A DNA stretch of 64,000 bases, taken from positions 2,418,001 through 2,482,000 of the forward strand of contig WWBZ02000082.1 in assembly GCA_011503125.2 (NCBI GenBank), given 5' to 3'. A model generated the notes under the pieces. That model did not search any database and was not told the origin of the DNA. It was given only the letters and a program-made list of their open reading frames with translations. Made by a program: the position numbers and the translations under genes. Shown piece by piece: positions 21,467-31,912 of the stretch. Source of the stretch: Botryosphaeria dothidea. Lineage: Eukaryota > Ascomycota > Dothideomycetes > Botryosphaeriales > Botryosphaeriaceae. Each line of letters begins with the position of its first letter. Positions within the stretch are counted from its first letter, which is position 1.

Positions 21467-21555
21467 GCCTCTATGGCGCAGTGGTAACGCGTCGCACTTG
21501 TATTTTCCAACCACATGCAATGCGAAGATCCTGGGTTCAACTCCCAGTGGAGGCA
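21467..21555 (+). tRNA. tRNA-Thr, anticodon TGT, with intron
   Basis: The acceptor arms GCCTCTA (21467-21473) and TGGAGGC (21548-21554) pair, followed by discriminator A. The D arm GGCGCAGTGGTAACGC and T arm GGGTTCAACTCCC are standard. The anticodon stem TCGCA/TGCGA encloses CTTGTA plus one base, giving TGT (Thr, ACA codons). About 17 nt after position 37 form the intron. Mature length is about 72 nt. Confidence 0.92.
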
Positions 21556-21923
21556 GTAACCACTGGCGGGCTACTTCTTTTGTCTTTTTGGCATCCTCAA
21601 TGGATATTGCGAGGATGCAAAGGGACGATGATGCTTTTTTGGACGGTAAGGATGGGGGATTGCAGTGGTTTCAGAGCGATGGGTATATGCCGAAGAGGAA
21701 GCGAGTGACCAACACCATTCAAGAATTCAGCAGACCAGACCACAGACTGGAAGGCTTCCTTTTTGCAAGCTCGTGATGAATTATCCAATATGTATATCAA
21801 GGCAATAAAATGTTGGTATCATTATTTTATCGGCTGAGGTTGCAGACCTTTCCCTGCTGCCTGCTAATCTTTCAGCGACAGGCCGTGATATCCGATGATA
21901 ATTTCTCAACCCTCAACACCCGC
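21556..21923. other. intergenic between tRNA-Thr and PUS7 3' end
   Basis: No gene seen apart from the Pol III terminator and the PUS7 3' flank. Confidence 0.55.
21578..21589 (+). terminator. Pol III terminator of tRNA-Thr
   Basis: T4 and T5 runs lie 23-34 nt downstream of the tRNA end. Confidence 0.6.
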
Positions 21924-24185
21924 CTAACGGGTAAAGTCAGGCTTGTAAGCCTCCGTACCTCCCTTCATCAGCTCCCTCAGAGCCATCGTAGCGTACGTAC
22001 TGTTGCCCAGCTGGAACTTCAGAATGGTAGCAATCTTCTCCTCTCCATCCGCATCACCAGCCGGCTCAGGGGCCTGCCTCTGGTTATACGTGCGCATCAT
22101 CTTCTTCTTCGTTTCCTCGAGCGAGACCGACTTGCCCTCCTTAACCAGCTTCGAGAGATCCGTCTCCACCAACTCCTCCTCATCCGACTTGTATGTCTTA
22201 ACCTCGAAGCTCACATCACCCAGCGACTTGGCCATGAGCTTCCTGTAACCGCCGGGCAGGCTGATGTCGCGCCACTTGCGACGCATGTTGTGCGGGTCGA
22301 CGCCGCCGCCACGCTCGGGATCGAGCATGAATTCCCTGTAGAAGTCCTTGATGTCGTTCGCCGGATACTCGATATCCCAGCCGGGCTGCGGCAGCACGAC
22401 GTCGAAGATGGAGTACTGCCCGCTGTTGATCTCTCCCTCGGTCAGCGCGCGGGCACGCTCGTAGTCGTCAGCGCTCGTGGCAGCGTTCTCGCCTTGTGGA
22501 TTGATGACGACCTCGCCGTACTCGTCCACTTCGTCCAGCGCCTCCTCCTTCGGCTCGAGCTCCTTGTCCTTGTGTTCGGAAACCATGACGAGATCACCGG
22601 GAACCACCTTCGCGCCGTGGCGCTTCAAGCGCTCACTGGCAGCCGCGTTCCACACGAGGCTCTGGTAGGCGTGGATGTACATGCCGCGAAGGCTCTTCGG
22701 TATGTTTCCGAGGGCACCCTGGAAGTCCCTCTCGAAAGTCTCGTTTTGCTTCTTGTTGTAGGAGCTGAGATGTTTGATGATGTTGCGCTCGGCAATGAAA
22801 CGGAATGGTAATACTTCGAGCGCTACCTTGGAGTCCTTCTCGGTCTTCCACTTGTAGATTGCGAAAGCACGCTTCTTGTCATCATCCGAGATACGTGCCT
22901 CACGATTGGGATCCAGAGCGGCTGCCAATGCATCGGGGCTGTAGGATAAAATTAAGTCGATGGCGTTCTCAAGATCACCAGAGAGGATGCTCTTGCCAAT
23001 GCTGTCTGTGCTGATGTCATAAGTACCGAAGCGTTGGAGTCCGAAATAGTTGATGAAGCCTTCCTTCCTGAAAGCCCCGCAGGACCTAGCAAGAATGTCT
23101 TTGGCAAGCTCAACGCGCTTGGTCACGTCCAGGCCGTCTTCGCCTTGGAAGTGGCAATCGCGTAGTGTGATGGTGAATTGGTTTCCAGCGTGATCGCCAA
23201 GCTGGATTGCCTGGCGGTGGTACGAAAGCGATCCAATGCGTGCATTGAACAATCCGCGAGCCACAGAAGCCATGTGTTCCTGACGGATCCTCTTCACACT
23301 GACACGTTGAACGGTGACTGCGCGGCGATCCTTGGTACCAGCAAAGCTGAACTTCTTCTGGTTGATCTTAAATTGAGCAGACAAGTGAGTGATTACCTCC
23401 ATAGTGTCCTTGTTCTCCTTGTAGAGAGTAAAGTGTAGGTTGTCGCCACCCAACTCATCGAAAGACTGACGTTGGGGTTGGTTGTCCCGATTTCCCCCAT
23501 TCTGCTGAGCCTTTCCCTTTGCTCCAACCTTTATGACGTTGTCGTCTTGAGTTGTCGTGACGAGGTGACCCGAGAAGATGTTCCGGATACACTCGTGAGC
23601 ACGTTGGCGCGTCAACTTATTTTCGATGGGGTCGGAGAAAACAGGCTTGAACTGGCCGGCTTTACGGTTGGGGTTCAGTATAACGGTCTTGTTCAGGCCC
23701 ATGATAGCGCTAGTCTTCTCCTCCCCAAAAATCTCATTCAGGATATCGCGATCCCCGGGCGAGATTTTGGCAGCCTCCTCGGCTTGCTCTCCAGACAGCT
23801 TCTTCTGCTCGCCGTTGTCTGCACCCGCATCCTTCGCACCCACAGCGGTCATACCAATGTCGTCCTCGAGGTGACAAACGCGGCCATTGGGAAGTATCTC
23901 GTGAACCATAAAGTCGATGTAGCGCTGCTTCAGGATACCCGAAAAACCAGGGATTTCCTTGTTGGCGTAGGCGGTGATACAAAAGCGTTCTTCCTTGTCA
24001 AACTGCTCTTTCAATGCTGACTTCTCGAGACTGTCGCTATCAACAGGGCTCGCGATATCAGCTTCAACGGGTATAACGGGCGCGCGCGCGTCCACCATCG
24101 CGGAGTCGGGTGCGCCACCCTCGTCAGTGGAGAGCTTCTGGCGCTTGGTAGGGCGATCGGGTTCATTGCGCTCGTGGTCTGCCAT
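21924..24185 (-). CDS. PUS7: tRNA pseudouridine synthase Pus7 (TruD family)
   Basis: Single exon of 753 residues, close to the usual fungal length. Pus7 isomerises uridine to pseudouridine in tRNA (U13, U35 of pre-tRNA-Tyr), in U2 snRNA and in mRNA. Seen: a basic N-terminus suitable for nuclear import, the catalytic motif FAGTKDRRAVTVQRV with nucleophile Asp286, GNQFTITLRDC, INYFGLQRFG and the C-terminal SLVWNAAASERLKRHG. All are TruD-family signatures. An internal acidic insertion rich in Glu/Asp follows the SLVWN motif. No missing key residue is seen. The long plus-strand frames across this gene (for example 21810-22811) are antisense shadows of its biased codon use. Flanked by tRNA-Thr downstream; the proximity of an enzyme and a tRNA gene is probably coincidental. 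Confidence 0.95.
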   Translation of the reverse strand: MADHERNEPDRPTKRQKLSTDEGGAPDSAMVDARAPVIPVEADIASPVDSDSLEKSALKEQFDKEERFCITAYANKEIPGFSGILKQRYIDFMVHEILPNGRVCHLEDDIGMTAVGAKDAGADNGEQKKLSGEQAEEAAKISPGDRDILNEIFGEEKTSAIMGLNKTVILNPNRKAGQFKPVFSDPIENKLTRQRAHECIRNIFSGHLVTTTQDDNVIKVGAKGKAQQNGGNRDNQPQRQSFDELGGDNLHFTLYKENKDTMEVITHLSAQFKINQKKFSFAGTKDRRAVTVQRVSVKRIRQEHMASVARGLFNARIGSLSYHRQAIQLGDHAGNQFTITLRDCHFQGEDGLDVTKRVELAKDILARSCGAFRKEGFINYFGLQRFGTYDISTDSIGKSILSGDLENAIDLILSYSPDALAAALDPNREARISDDDKKRAFAIYKWKTEKDSKVALEVLPFRFIAERNIIKHLSSYNKKQNETFERDFQGALGNIPKSLRGMYIHAYQSLVWNAAASERLKRHGAKVVPGDLVMVSEHKDKELEPKEEALDEVDEYGEVVINPQGENAATSADDYERARALTEGEINSGQYSIFDVVLPQPGWDIEYPANDIKDFYREFMLDPERGGGVDPHNMRRKWRDISLPGGYRKLMAKSLGDVSFEVKTYKSDEEELVETDLSKLVKEGKSVSLEETKKKMMRTYNQRQAPEPAGDADGEEKIATILKFQLGNSTYATMALRELMKGGTEAYKPDFTR

Positions 24186-24681
24186 TGTAGCTGGTCTTCC
24201 TCAGTGCGGGAGGAGCGGGTACGGTCGGCGGCGTGGTAGGTTGAAGGCGACGCACTGGGTCGTGGATCTGCGAAGCGGAGGGTAATTTTTCGCGCTTCCT
24301 TATCGATAAGCGCCCCAGGCATCTCGACGCGAGCCCCACCATTGCCCCATGCTGCCAGTCGCGTCTCCAGTCGACGCGTCGTCTTTCCAGCAATCCAATC
24401 AACTTCAGTCTGGAATCTCCACGCCGAAAGCTCACAAATTACAGAAACTCACGGTATCTATACAACTACGATGATATCAGGCCTTATCCGGCGGATGATT
24501 GGACAGTATTTCTTCCGAGCTCAGCTGCTCCGAGCGGACATATTTCATTCACCAAAGCAAGATCCAGTAGGTATGCACATGATGATCATTGTGTCATTCA
24601 TATAATTCGTACTATCTGACCATAGTGGTTCCATCAAAGGGCCAATTCATTCCGCCCTAAAGATACTCATTACCCACCCCC
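24186..24681. other. PUS7 promoter side, con-6 3' flank
   Basis: The gap of 0.5 kb lies between PUS7 start and con-6 stop, both on the minus strand. Nothing further seen. Confidence 0.55.
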
Positions 24682-24993
24682 TCACATATCATTAAGTCTA
24701 TCCTTGGCACTCTGCTTAGCCTCATCCGAAACATTCGGATTGTTGAGTGTAGCCTTCAAGCCACCGGTACTGGTGAGAAGACAAGCATTAGCATCCATCC
24801 GCCTGTATCCGAGAATGGAGATAAATACATACACATTGCCAGGGTTCTTGTTCTGATTGGAATGATGCTCGATGTTGTCGCCATCAAACTCCTGGTTGAG
24901 GACATCCTTGCTGTGCTGCTTAGACTCGTCGGAAGTGTTGGGGTTGTTGAGGTTGGCCTTGTGGCCGCCGATGATGTTGCCGGGGTTGGACAT
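24682..24993 (-). CDS. con-6: conidiation-specific protein 6 homologue
   Basis: Two exons, 24993-24833 and 24769-24682, with a 63-nt intron (GTATGT..CCAG) encode 82 residues. The protein is two copies of the Con-6 motif: first GGHKANLNNPNTSDESKQHS, then GGLKATLNNPNVSDEAKQSA, separated by an NPGN turn. Splicing creates the second NPGNV junction exactly, which supports the exon model. Con-6 is a small, heat-soluble, disordered protein that accumulates in conidia and degrades at germination in Neurospora. A TATATAAA box lies about 120 bp upstream, and an AP-1-like TGCGTCA further on. Low complexity and strong promoter elements fit high developmental expression. Confidence 0.93.
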   Translation of the reverse strand: MSNPGNIIGGHKANLNNPNTSDESKQHSKDVLNQEFDGDNIEHHSNQNKNPGNVYVFISILGYRRMDANACLLTSTGGLKATLNNPNVSDEAKQSAKDRLNDM

Positions 24994-26302
24994 TTTGGCT
25001 GAGGGAGGGCACTAATTGGGAGTAGAGAAGAGCAAGTTGGGTTCGTTGAAGCTGGGAGATGCAGATGCTTGCTGATGAGCAGAAGGTAAATACACTCGTC
25101 GAGGACCACCTTTATATACACTTCAGAGGCCGCAAGGTCCAGGCTTGCATCGCCGATTCTGCGTCATGCTAGTGCACTGTGATGTAGAAAGGCTAGGTGC
25201 TGGTCTTCCTGCATCGTCGGCGACGTAAAAGAGCCATGCTGTCCAATTCAGTTCATGACGTTGGTGCTATCGGGAAAGAGGACGGGATGGACACTAAGGC
25301 ATCGTTGATCCTACATGGGAGGCTGAGGTAGCGTACCGTGACTACAGTTACCGTGCAGCATATGTGATCGATCTCGCCGCCCGCGCTTGTCAGCTTCAGA
25401 GGTAAGTCAAACTTCTTCCAACAGATGACGCTGGTCATGATCTGGGATGGAATTGAAGTTGACCGGACCTCGTATAAACACACTGGCAAGCAGTTACACC
25501 AATAGCCAGGAGGTTTTCTACGGGCGATATCAAGCGGTTGCGGATGTGCCAGGGCGGCACGAGATACACTATGATCTGGAAGCCGTCGTTCGCGTGAGAA
25601 ATGTTATAGCATTCCAATGAGGCGTTGGAAAGCGTTGTTGTAGTAACAGAGGTGCAGGAAGCACTGTTGCACCTTGATGTCGATCTTGCGGCTCGCAACG
25701 CCAATCTGTTACGACTGACCATGAGAAATTCGATAGCGCATCGAGCAGAATTCGATTTATGCGGGGTATGGCTCATATTTCAAGATCTAAATGCGCATCA
25801 TTGCTGTAGGTACGGCAGGTTTGTTATGTGAGGAGATGGGGTCGTGACGTTGACACTTTCGGTAGTGACGCATGTCACGGGAACAGGCGTCAGCGTTCCG
25901 CTTCTAAAACGTACAAGCACCAGTCTCGGCTGCGGAAAACTTGGAATTACGAGAGATCCCTGCTCGTCGCTGCTTCGACGAGTTTGACGTCAAGAAGTGG
26001 TGAAATTATGTTAACCGAATTGTACCCTATCAAGCGCAGGCCAGGCTTGTGCGCAGGATACGTCGAACCACCATTTTCACATTTGTCAAATCCGATATTG
26101 AGAAAATTTCAATGAGGAAATCTGCACAATCAGCATTAGAGCAAGAAAGATGAATTGTTGTTTGAATGAATCCGTGAAGAAGACCCATTCGAATCTTGCG
26201 CCGAATATTCGTATGGGAACGCCATTGTCTCCGGGATCTATTCGAAGGATCTATGTCATGGATATCGTTAAAACGTTGTTGCCAGCCGTTAGTTAATCTT
26301 TT
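24994..26302. other. con-6 promoter and intergenic sequence
   Basis: A minus-strand frame of 113 codons (25435-25776) is cysteine-containing but resembles nothing I know and has no signal peptide. I do not support it as a gene. Confidence 0.4.
25111..25118 (-). promoter_or_regulatory. TATA box of con-6
   Basis: TATATAAA on the minus strand, 118-125 bp upstream of the start codon. Confidence 0.65.
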
Positions 26303-27704
26303 CTACATGCCCTTCTCCAAGTCCGGGAGGGGTCGTCCTTTTGTTTTCCCAGCGCCAGGTGAAGTGTATTCATCGAAATAACCCAAACGGCTGATCTCCT
26401 CTACTGGCCCAGGAGTAGTTAAGGCCGTGGGTATCGGATTTTCGAGATCAAAGGTTTCGGTCATGTGTAGTTCATCGTGCTTTATGCTCATAGAGTCAAT
26501 CTCCGACAACTGGAATGTGTAGCCCCGACGTAACCTCATCTTGGGCTCAGTATCAACCGTTGGCGGATATTTGGGGGACCTTTCCATTGCGCAGCCCGGC
26601 ATAAACTTGAAAAGCGGACGAAATGTTGAGATAGATGCTGCGGAGATTGCCAGGCAAAGTTCAATCCAGCAGAATATCGCAAGGGGTGTGAATGCTTCTA
26701 ATCAAATTAGTTTGATCAAACAAAATAGTGTCAGGGGATTGCAGATGACTTACTCAGAGGGTTTGGAGCATCCGAAAAGCCAAGGAGGTACTTGAATTTC
26801 ATAATCTGTGCGATGCTTGCCCTAGAAAGACACATTAGTTCCGTTCACTTGTGGGAGAAAATTCAACCTACAGGATGCCAACACTCAAAACAAATATTGA
26901 GGAGAGTTTTACAGAAAGCCTTAGCTGTAGCTTCCCAACCAGATGAATAGGAGCAAGCGCATAGTACCAGGTAAGAATGACGTTGCACGCACAGAAGACG
27001 TAGCCACGTATGGCGATTGCGTCTTCCTCGGTACAGTGCCCTCCTTTCATCGTTGGTGTCCACGCTTTGGAAACCTTGAAATCTTAGCTATTTCTTTCAA
27101 GTGGTTTTAGGAGGCGATGTACTTACAGGATAACATCGAAAAAGTAAGGAGAAGAACTGCGCGAGCCCGGTACAGACATTTAATGTAATTGATGCATAAT
27201 GAACGCGTTTGAACGTGACATATACTCCTCCAGATATTCGTAGTTGAAGTACTGCAATGCTCAGGTTGGTGATGGTCTGAGTCAAGACATTAAAGAGCTG
27301 GGCAAAGACCAAGTACTGTAGGATCGTCAGAAATCAGACGGTTGATGTTACCAGACGTGAATTTCATACCTTGCTCCCGCGTATAAGTACTTCAAGAGGT
27401 ATTTTCCCCGAGACCTGGCCGAACCCTCCTGCATCGATGGCATAAACAATGAAACCGGTCATCATCGAGAAGCAGCACTGGGTGATGTTAGCGCTTACCG
27501 GCGCATATCCAGTCAATAAGTGCAACTTACTATTGCAAGTACCAAGAGGTAGTCATCCAGGGCAAACTGGCGCTGAATTTGCGTCCTAACCAGGACACGG
27601 ACTAGAACAAATACGACAGAAACGGTCAAACATGATATCAAGTTATATCGCAAATGACGTTGGGAGTCATCGGGGTGATATTGTTGGAGTGGACTCGAAG
27701 ACAT
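26303..27704 (-). CDS. SAT4/fungal rhodopsin-domain integral membrane protein (copy A)
   Basis: Six exons: 27704-27531, 27477-27370, 27315-27127, 27074-26872, 26821-26754 and 26697-26303. They encode 378 residues; introns are 50-56 nt and all junctions are in phase. Seen: about seven hydrophobic helices, the family marker FALDDYLLV after helix 2, and AIDAGGFGQVSG in the first extracellular loop. TITNLSIAVLQLRIS lies before helix 4, and SKAWTPTMKGGHC with conserved Trp/Cys in the following loop. A 110-residue cytosolic tail has Pro/Thr-rich and acidic stretches. The family (SAT4, rhodopsin-like fold without a retinal lysine requirement) includes Pth11-related receptors and many proteins of unknown role. 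This member lacks a CFEM domain. Ligand unknown. Start chosen at MSSSPLQQ; an upstream in-frame ATG exists but adds an unhydrophobic leader. Confidence 0.85.
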
Positions 27705-29038
27705 TTGATCTCGGTGCAGGGAACAGGACCTGTCGCACCTGAAAGGCCGCCTAAGAGGGAGATACAGTGTAGGTCTATTAAAGGCAGCCGATGCCACATG
27801 GCAGTCGGAACAGCCGATTGTCACTCCTTGCTTCCAGAGAGTAAAGACCTTTTCAGGTGAGCGTGGAGCTCGTTTGCCGTCCAGGTCGGTCTCATCACCC
27901 TGTCGACCACTGTCCAAGGTGAAGATCGACGGTTAAAGGTTGAGTCGATTGGCCAGGGCATAGGTCAGGATGAACAGATTAGCCAAATCCGGCGGGACGA
28001 GGCCAAGGGAGTCCGAGGACAGCGAGCTGAAGGGTTTAGCGCTTACGCAATTGGCGGGTAAAGGCGAGTATGGCAGAGGGAGTGGGCCAAGGCAAAGCTG
28101 GGCGAAGGGAGCTTGGGACGGGAGGGCAGCGTGTTCCGGAGACGGCGTCTTCTTGGTCTGTCGGGGTACTGCGGACTGCGAATGTCGCCAGGCTCCGAGT
28201 CTAGAAGTAGAGGCAGAAGTCGGTTTTCAGCCAACGCCACTGGCAAGTCGGGCGGTTCGAGGAAAGGGTACCGGTGCAAGTCAGGCACGAGGCGCAATGG
28301 AGCCACTGGCTGGCTTGTCACAGTGATCGGCTTTGCCTGATGCGGCAATTGGCCATTGACAGACGCCTTACCGTTCAAATTGCCGCCCAGCACTCCCGCA
28401 AAAAGTAATTCGTCTTGGGCATGGCTTCCGTGGAGAGGTCCGGAGACGTACCTGATGGGAGCAAGGAGCGGGAGCGGGTTGGTGCCGTGGCGGGGGCTGA
28501 GCGAGGGCTGATAGTTAATTGGCGGGTGAAATAGCGACGCGGAAAGAGCCTGAAATTGTGAGCGGAGGATGAAGCAGACCATTCAGGACACGAAGCGCTG
28601 TTGGTTAATCGACGAAGCGATGGCGCCGGGTGTTGAGTGGGCGAGTGTTGGACGGGGAAGGCCGGGTAGGAAGGAAGCAGCGACCGCGAGCGACCGGCAC
28701 TAAGGAAATGTCTCCGCCCCACTGTGCCACCACACCAACAATTCTACTCAACCACGAGCTGCAGATTTTCGTGCTTCATCCAGTGTTCACATCGTTGAGT
28801 TCGACAATACACGGTCTTCAATGTGAGATGAAGTGCGATGATGCTTTGTTTTCATTTTACCCCATCAGGCTTTGTCGCCCTCCCCTCACGACGATTCGTG
28901 CGGCGTGAGAAGTGGGGACTCTGACAACATCTCTCATCTCCATTTCACATCGACACAGCCCAGCTACATCAACTTCATCAAACTAAAGTTTTGCCTGAGC
29001 CTGGAACCCATACACCGAGTAGAGAAAAGAAAGAGACA
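27705..29038. other. divergent intergenic region, no supported gene
   Basis: GC-rich between 27950 and 28700. A 179-codon minus-strand frame (28043-28582) overlaps plus-strand frames and is composed mainly of Pro, Leu, Ser and Arg, so I treat it as non-coding. It contains the promoters of the SAT4 copy A (-) and the AhpD-like gene (+). Confidence 0.45.
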
Positions 29039-29923
29039 ATGCCACCATCTCCGCAAACCCTCCCCGCACTCCTCTCCAAGATTCGCACCGCTCTTCCCGC
29101 GTCCATACCGAAGAGCGCCGCTTACATCCTCCCCGCCTCAACCCTAACAGCCCTCGGCCACCCGAACCTCCTCGGGCCTCTCTTCCTCCATGTCACGGGC
29201 CACAGCAGCACCACTGCCACGTCGCACCACGACCAACACGGGATCCCGCCGCCGCCGCCGCCATCACCCCCGCGGCCCGCCTCCCCCGAGGAAACCCGCG
29301 CCGTCTCGCTGCACCTGCGCGACACGCTCCTCAAAGAATGGACCCTGATCGGCATCCCGCTCGTCATCACGGCCGTCGCGTCCCTGGGCGCCGCCGAGCG
29401 CGAAGCCGGTCTCTTCCCGCCGCTGCCATCATCCCCCCCCTCGGCTTCCTCGTACGCGCTGGGCCCCCAATCCGAGCTCTCCCCGCGCTACGCCTCGCCA
29501 GACCTCAACTTATCTCCTAACACCGACGTTCATGCTCGTGGCGTCAGCCATATCGTTACCCTCTACCGCCAGCACCTCCCCGCCATCATGGCCACGTGGG
29601 GCTCCCATGAAGCTGATTTCCGCTGGTTGGAGGAGAGCGTTATTTATGGCGCTTTTCTGTCTGATCGCGAGGTTCTGTCTGAACTTGAGACCTCGCTCAT
29701 CACGGTGAGCGGCATCATGGCGCAAGGTCTGAAGGGGCCGAGTCTGTGGCATTTGAGAGGGCTGAGGAGGTTGGGGGTGAGTAAAGGGGATGTCGAGGCT
29801 GTGGTGAGGGTGATTGGGGAATGCGTGAAGTGGGCGGGCGGAAGAGTCACGGGGGCGACTGGAGCGGAAGGCGAGGCGGATGACTGGGTGAGTTGGGTGG
29901 GGGAGGTGGAGAGTGAAGTTTAA
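29039..29923 (+). CDS. AhpD-like / carboxymuconolactone-decarboxylase-fold protein
   Basis: Single exon, 294 residues; start at 29039 in the context GAGACAATGCC. The N-terminal half has a leucine-rich helix, a His/Pro-rich linker (six consecutive Pro, then Ser-Pro repeats) and ETRAVSLHLRDTLLKEWTLIG. In the middle PLVITAVASLGAAERE resembles the helix pair of AhpD-like folds. The C-terminal part has WHLRGLRRLGVSKGDVEAVV, the helix-turn arrangement common in fungal AhpD-like proteins. The catalytic Cys-x-x-Cys/His pair of true AhpD peroxidases is not apparent, so peroxidase activity is doubtful. No PTS1 is present. Assignment is at the fold level only. Confidence 0.65.
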   Translation: MPPSPQTLPALLSKIRTALPASIPKSAAYILPASTLTALGHPNLLGPLFLHVTGHSSTTATSHHDQHGIPPPPPPSPPRPASPEETRAVSLHLRDTLLKEWTLIGIPLVITAVASLGAAEREAGLFPPLPSSPPSASSYALGPQSELSPRYASPDLNLSPNTDVHARGVSHIVTLYRQHLPAIMATWGSHEADFRWLEESVIYGAFLSDREVLSELETSLITVSGIMAQGLKGPSLWHLRGLRRLGVSKGDVEAVVRVIGECVKWAGGRVTGATGAEGEADDWVSWVGEVESEV

Positions 29924-30135
29924 TCGAAATCTGGATTTGAGATGAATAAAACGAGGAAGAAGTATAGGACGGATGATATAGATGGGGATTCTTGTGTCTC
30001 TCTCACAGCGGAGAGGAATTGGTATCTTGGTATCTTGGTAGGACAGAGAAGATGGAAATAACAAAAGAAAGAAATGATGGGGAACTCCCCTCCCATCCAG
30101 GGGCATGTAGCAATACAGCCAAGGAATCCCCATCC
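29924..30135. other. convergent intergenic region
   Basis: Short gap between AhpD-like and SAT4 copy B 3' ends; an AATAAA lies at 29945. Confidence 0.6.
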
Positions 30136-31912
30136 TTACAAAAGAGACTCGGTACTACTCTTCGACCTTGTCTTTGAAACGCTCACATCCACCTCATTTG
30201 TAACACGTATCACATAATCACTCGCACCATCCGACTGTGGCTTCTTCAACACGCTCAAGAGCTGTCCAGCACCACCAGCGCCGCCTTCCGCACGCACCGC
30301 CGTCTCCGTCCTCGCACCGCCCGTCGTCCTCCCAATCTGCTCCTGGAATGAGCGCTGCAGATGCGACGGGCTCTGAATCTCGCTCTCCTCATCCGTCGAG
30401 CTATCCCCGCTCCGACTGCTCTCGCGCACATCCGCCGTCGCCCCCTTCTTCAACCCGCTCCCCATCGACCCCATCTTAATCGACGTCTCCGCGCAGTCCT
30501 CCTTACACGTGTGCGACCTGCCATGATGGCGATGAGCACTCCCCGACCGCGCGCCGTGCCCGTTGTAGTAGTTGCCGCCGCCGGTGAAGCGCGAGCCCGA
30601 GCCGTAGCCGGTGGCGACGAGGACGCGGCGGAAGAAGGGCTTGAGGGACGGCGCGGACGCGCAGATGATGGCGACGTGCGCCTCGACGGCCGTCCAGGCC
30701 CAACCCGGGCCCGCCGCCCACGTCAGGTCGTACGTCTGGTAGTAGATGATCTGGATCTGGTGGATGCGCAGGATGCCGATGAGGCAGAGGCTGTTGTTGT
30801 CGAGTCAGTTTCATCGTCTCGGTATTGCTGCTTTGAGGTTCGAGCCGATGCAGCAGAAGAACGGCGGGATGGATGTGAAGGTTTGTCGTGCCGCGCGCGG
30901 GCGTTCCAGGGTCGTCGGGGAAGTTGGTGAACTGTCCACACGACTGGGTGAAGGGGAAATTGGGCGAATAGACTTACAATAGACCAACGCCGAAGACACC
31001 ACCGAGCGCGATTTTCTGCCGTTTGGGTATTTGGAGCGTCCACATGATCATGATGGGCAGGCAGCATGCAAGGAAATCCTGCACTACACTGATGACGCTC
31101 GCGGCCATGTAATCGGCGCCCTCGTCCATGCAACGAAACTTGCTCTTGTTTGCCAGGTACCAGTAGAAGTCGACTTGTATCCAGTATGCATAGATGGGCG
31201 TGCAACCAAAGAAGAGTGTCAATTCGAAAGTGATCATGTAGGCGATGACGAAGGCGATGCTGGCCTTCACTGCTGTGAGATACCACTTCGAGAGCGATCC
31301 AGAGCCGAGACGACGGTAGAAAAAGAGTATGGAAATCTTGGTCAAGCCGGTGCTGAAGATGTATAGCGACGATGCTGCCATAGCCAACTAAAATTTGTCA
31401 GATTGGATCAACTGCGTGACGGATGCGGATTTGGTGTTTTTACCTCTCGTGACTGGACAGCCAATTCAGGAGTGAGATCCCAGGCATGGCGGCTGTCCCC
31501 AAGTGTCAGTGGCATACTGAGAGGAGTGAAATGAACGAAGCGTACTCGAAGCCATATTTTCGGTCAGCTGCAAAGTGGTCAGCATTGTTCTTGCGTTAAG
31601 TGTTAGATTTGGAACTCACCAAGAGCTATCGCGATAGCCAAACCGGTGGTAGGAACCTTTTCAAATCAGCTTGGTATCTCTCTGGTCACTTCTGTGCCAT
31701 ACCATCGTAGCGATGATGAGATAGTCATCTAAACCGTGACTTCTCTGAACGAAGAAACGGGCGCAGAGACGCCCGCCGACTACTACCAGAGTAACAACGT
31801 ACATGATGATGACTCCGATCAGCATGGCAGGACCTCTGCGCTCCCCTTTTGGAAACGCATCTGTCTGCCATGCTTTGAGAAGCTTGACTGGAGGGTGAAG
31901 GCCTCCAGGCAT
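30136..31912 (-). CDS. SAT4/fungal rhodopsin-domain integral membrane protein (copy B)
   Basis: Six exons: 31912-31703, 31656-31620, 31567-31546, 31492-31444, 31387-30978 and 30790-30136. They encode 460 residues. Exons 2-4 are tiny (37, 22 and 49 nt), yet the joined protein reads through GLDDYLIIATM, LADRKYGFDRHAWDL and LAMAASSLYIFSTGLTKISI, the conserved core of the SAT4 family. Seven hydrophobic helices are visible. Cysteines in the loop KFRCMDEGAD and the FGCTPIYAYW segment match the family disulfide. The last intron is 187 nt, long for this genome. The C-terminal tail (about 170 residues) is low complexity: Gly/His/Ser-rich, then Ser/Glu-rich, ending in Ser/Lys. This copy shares the family layout with copy A, 2.4 kb away on the same strand, but the sequences are clearly diverged. 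Confidence 0.87.

Noticed and set aside
21810..22811. 333-codon plus-strand frame
   Set aside because: Antisense to PUS7 and without any recognisable feature.
28043..28582. 179-codon minus-strand frame
   Set aside because: Pro/Leu/Arg-rich, overlapping frames on the other strand, no family or splice support.
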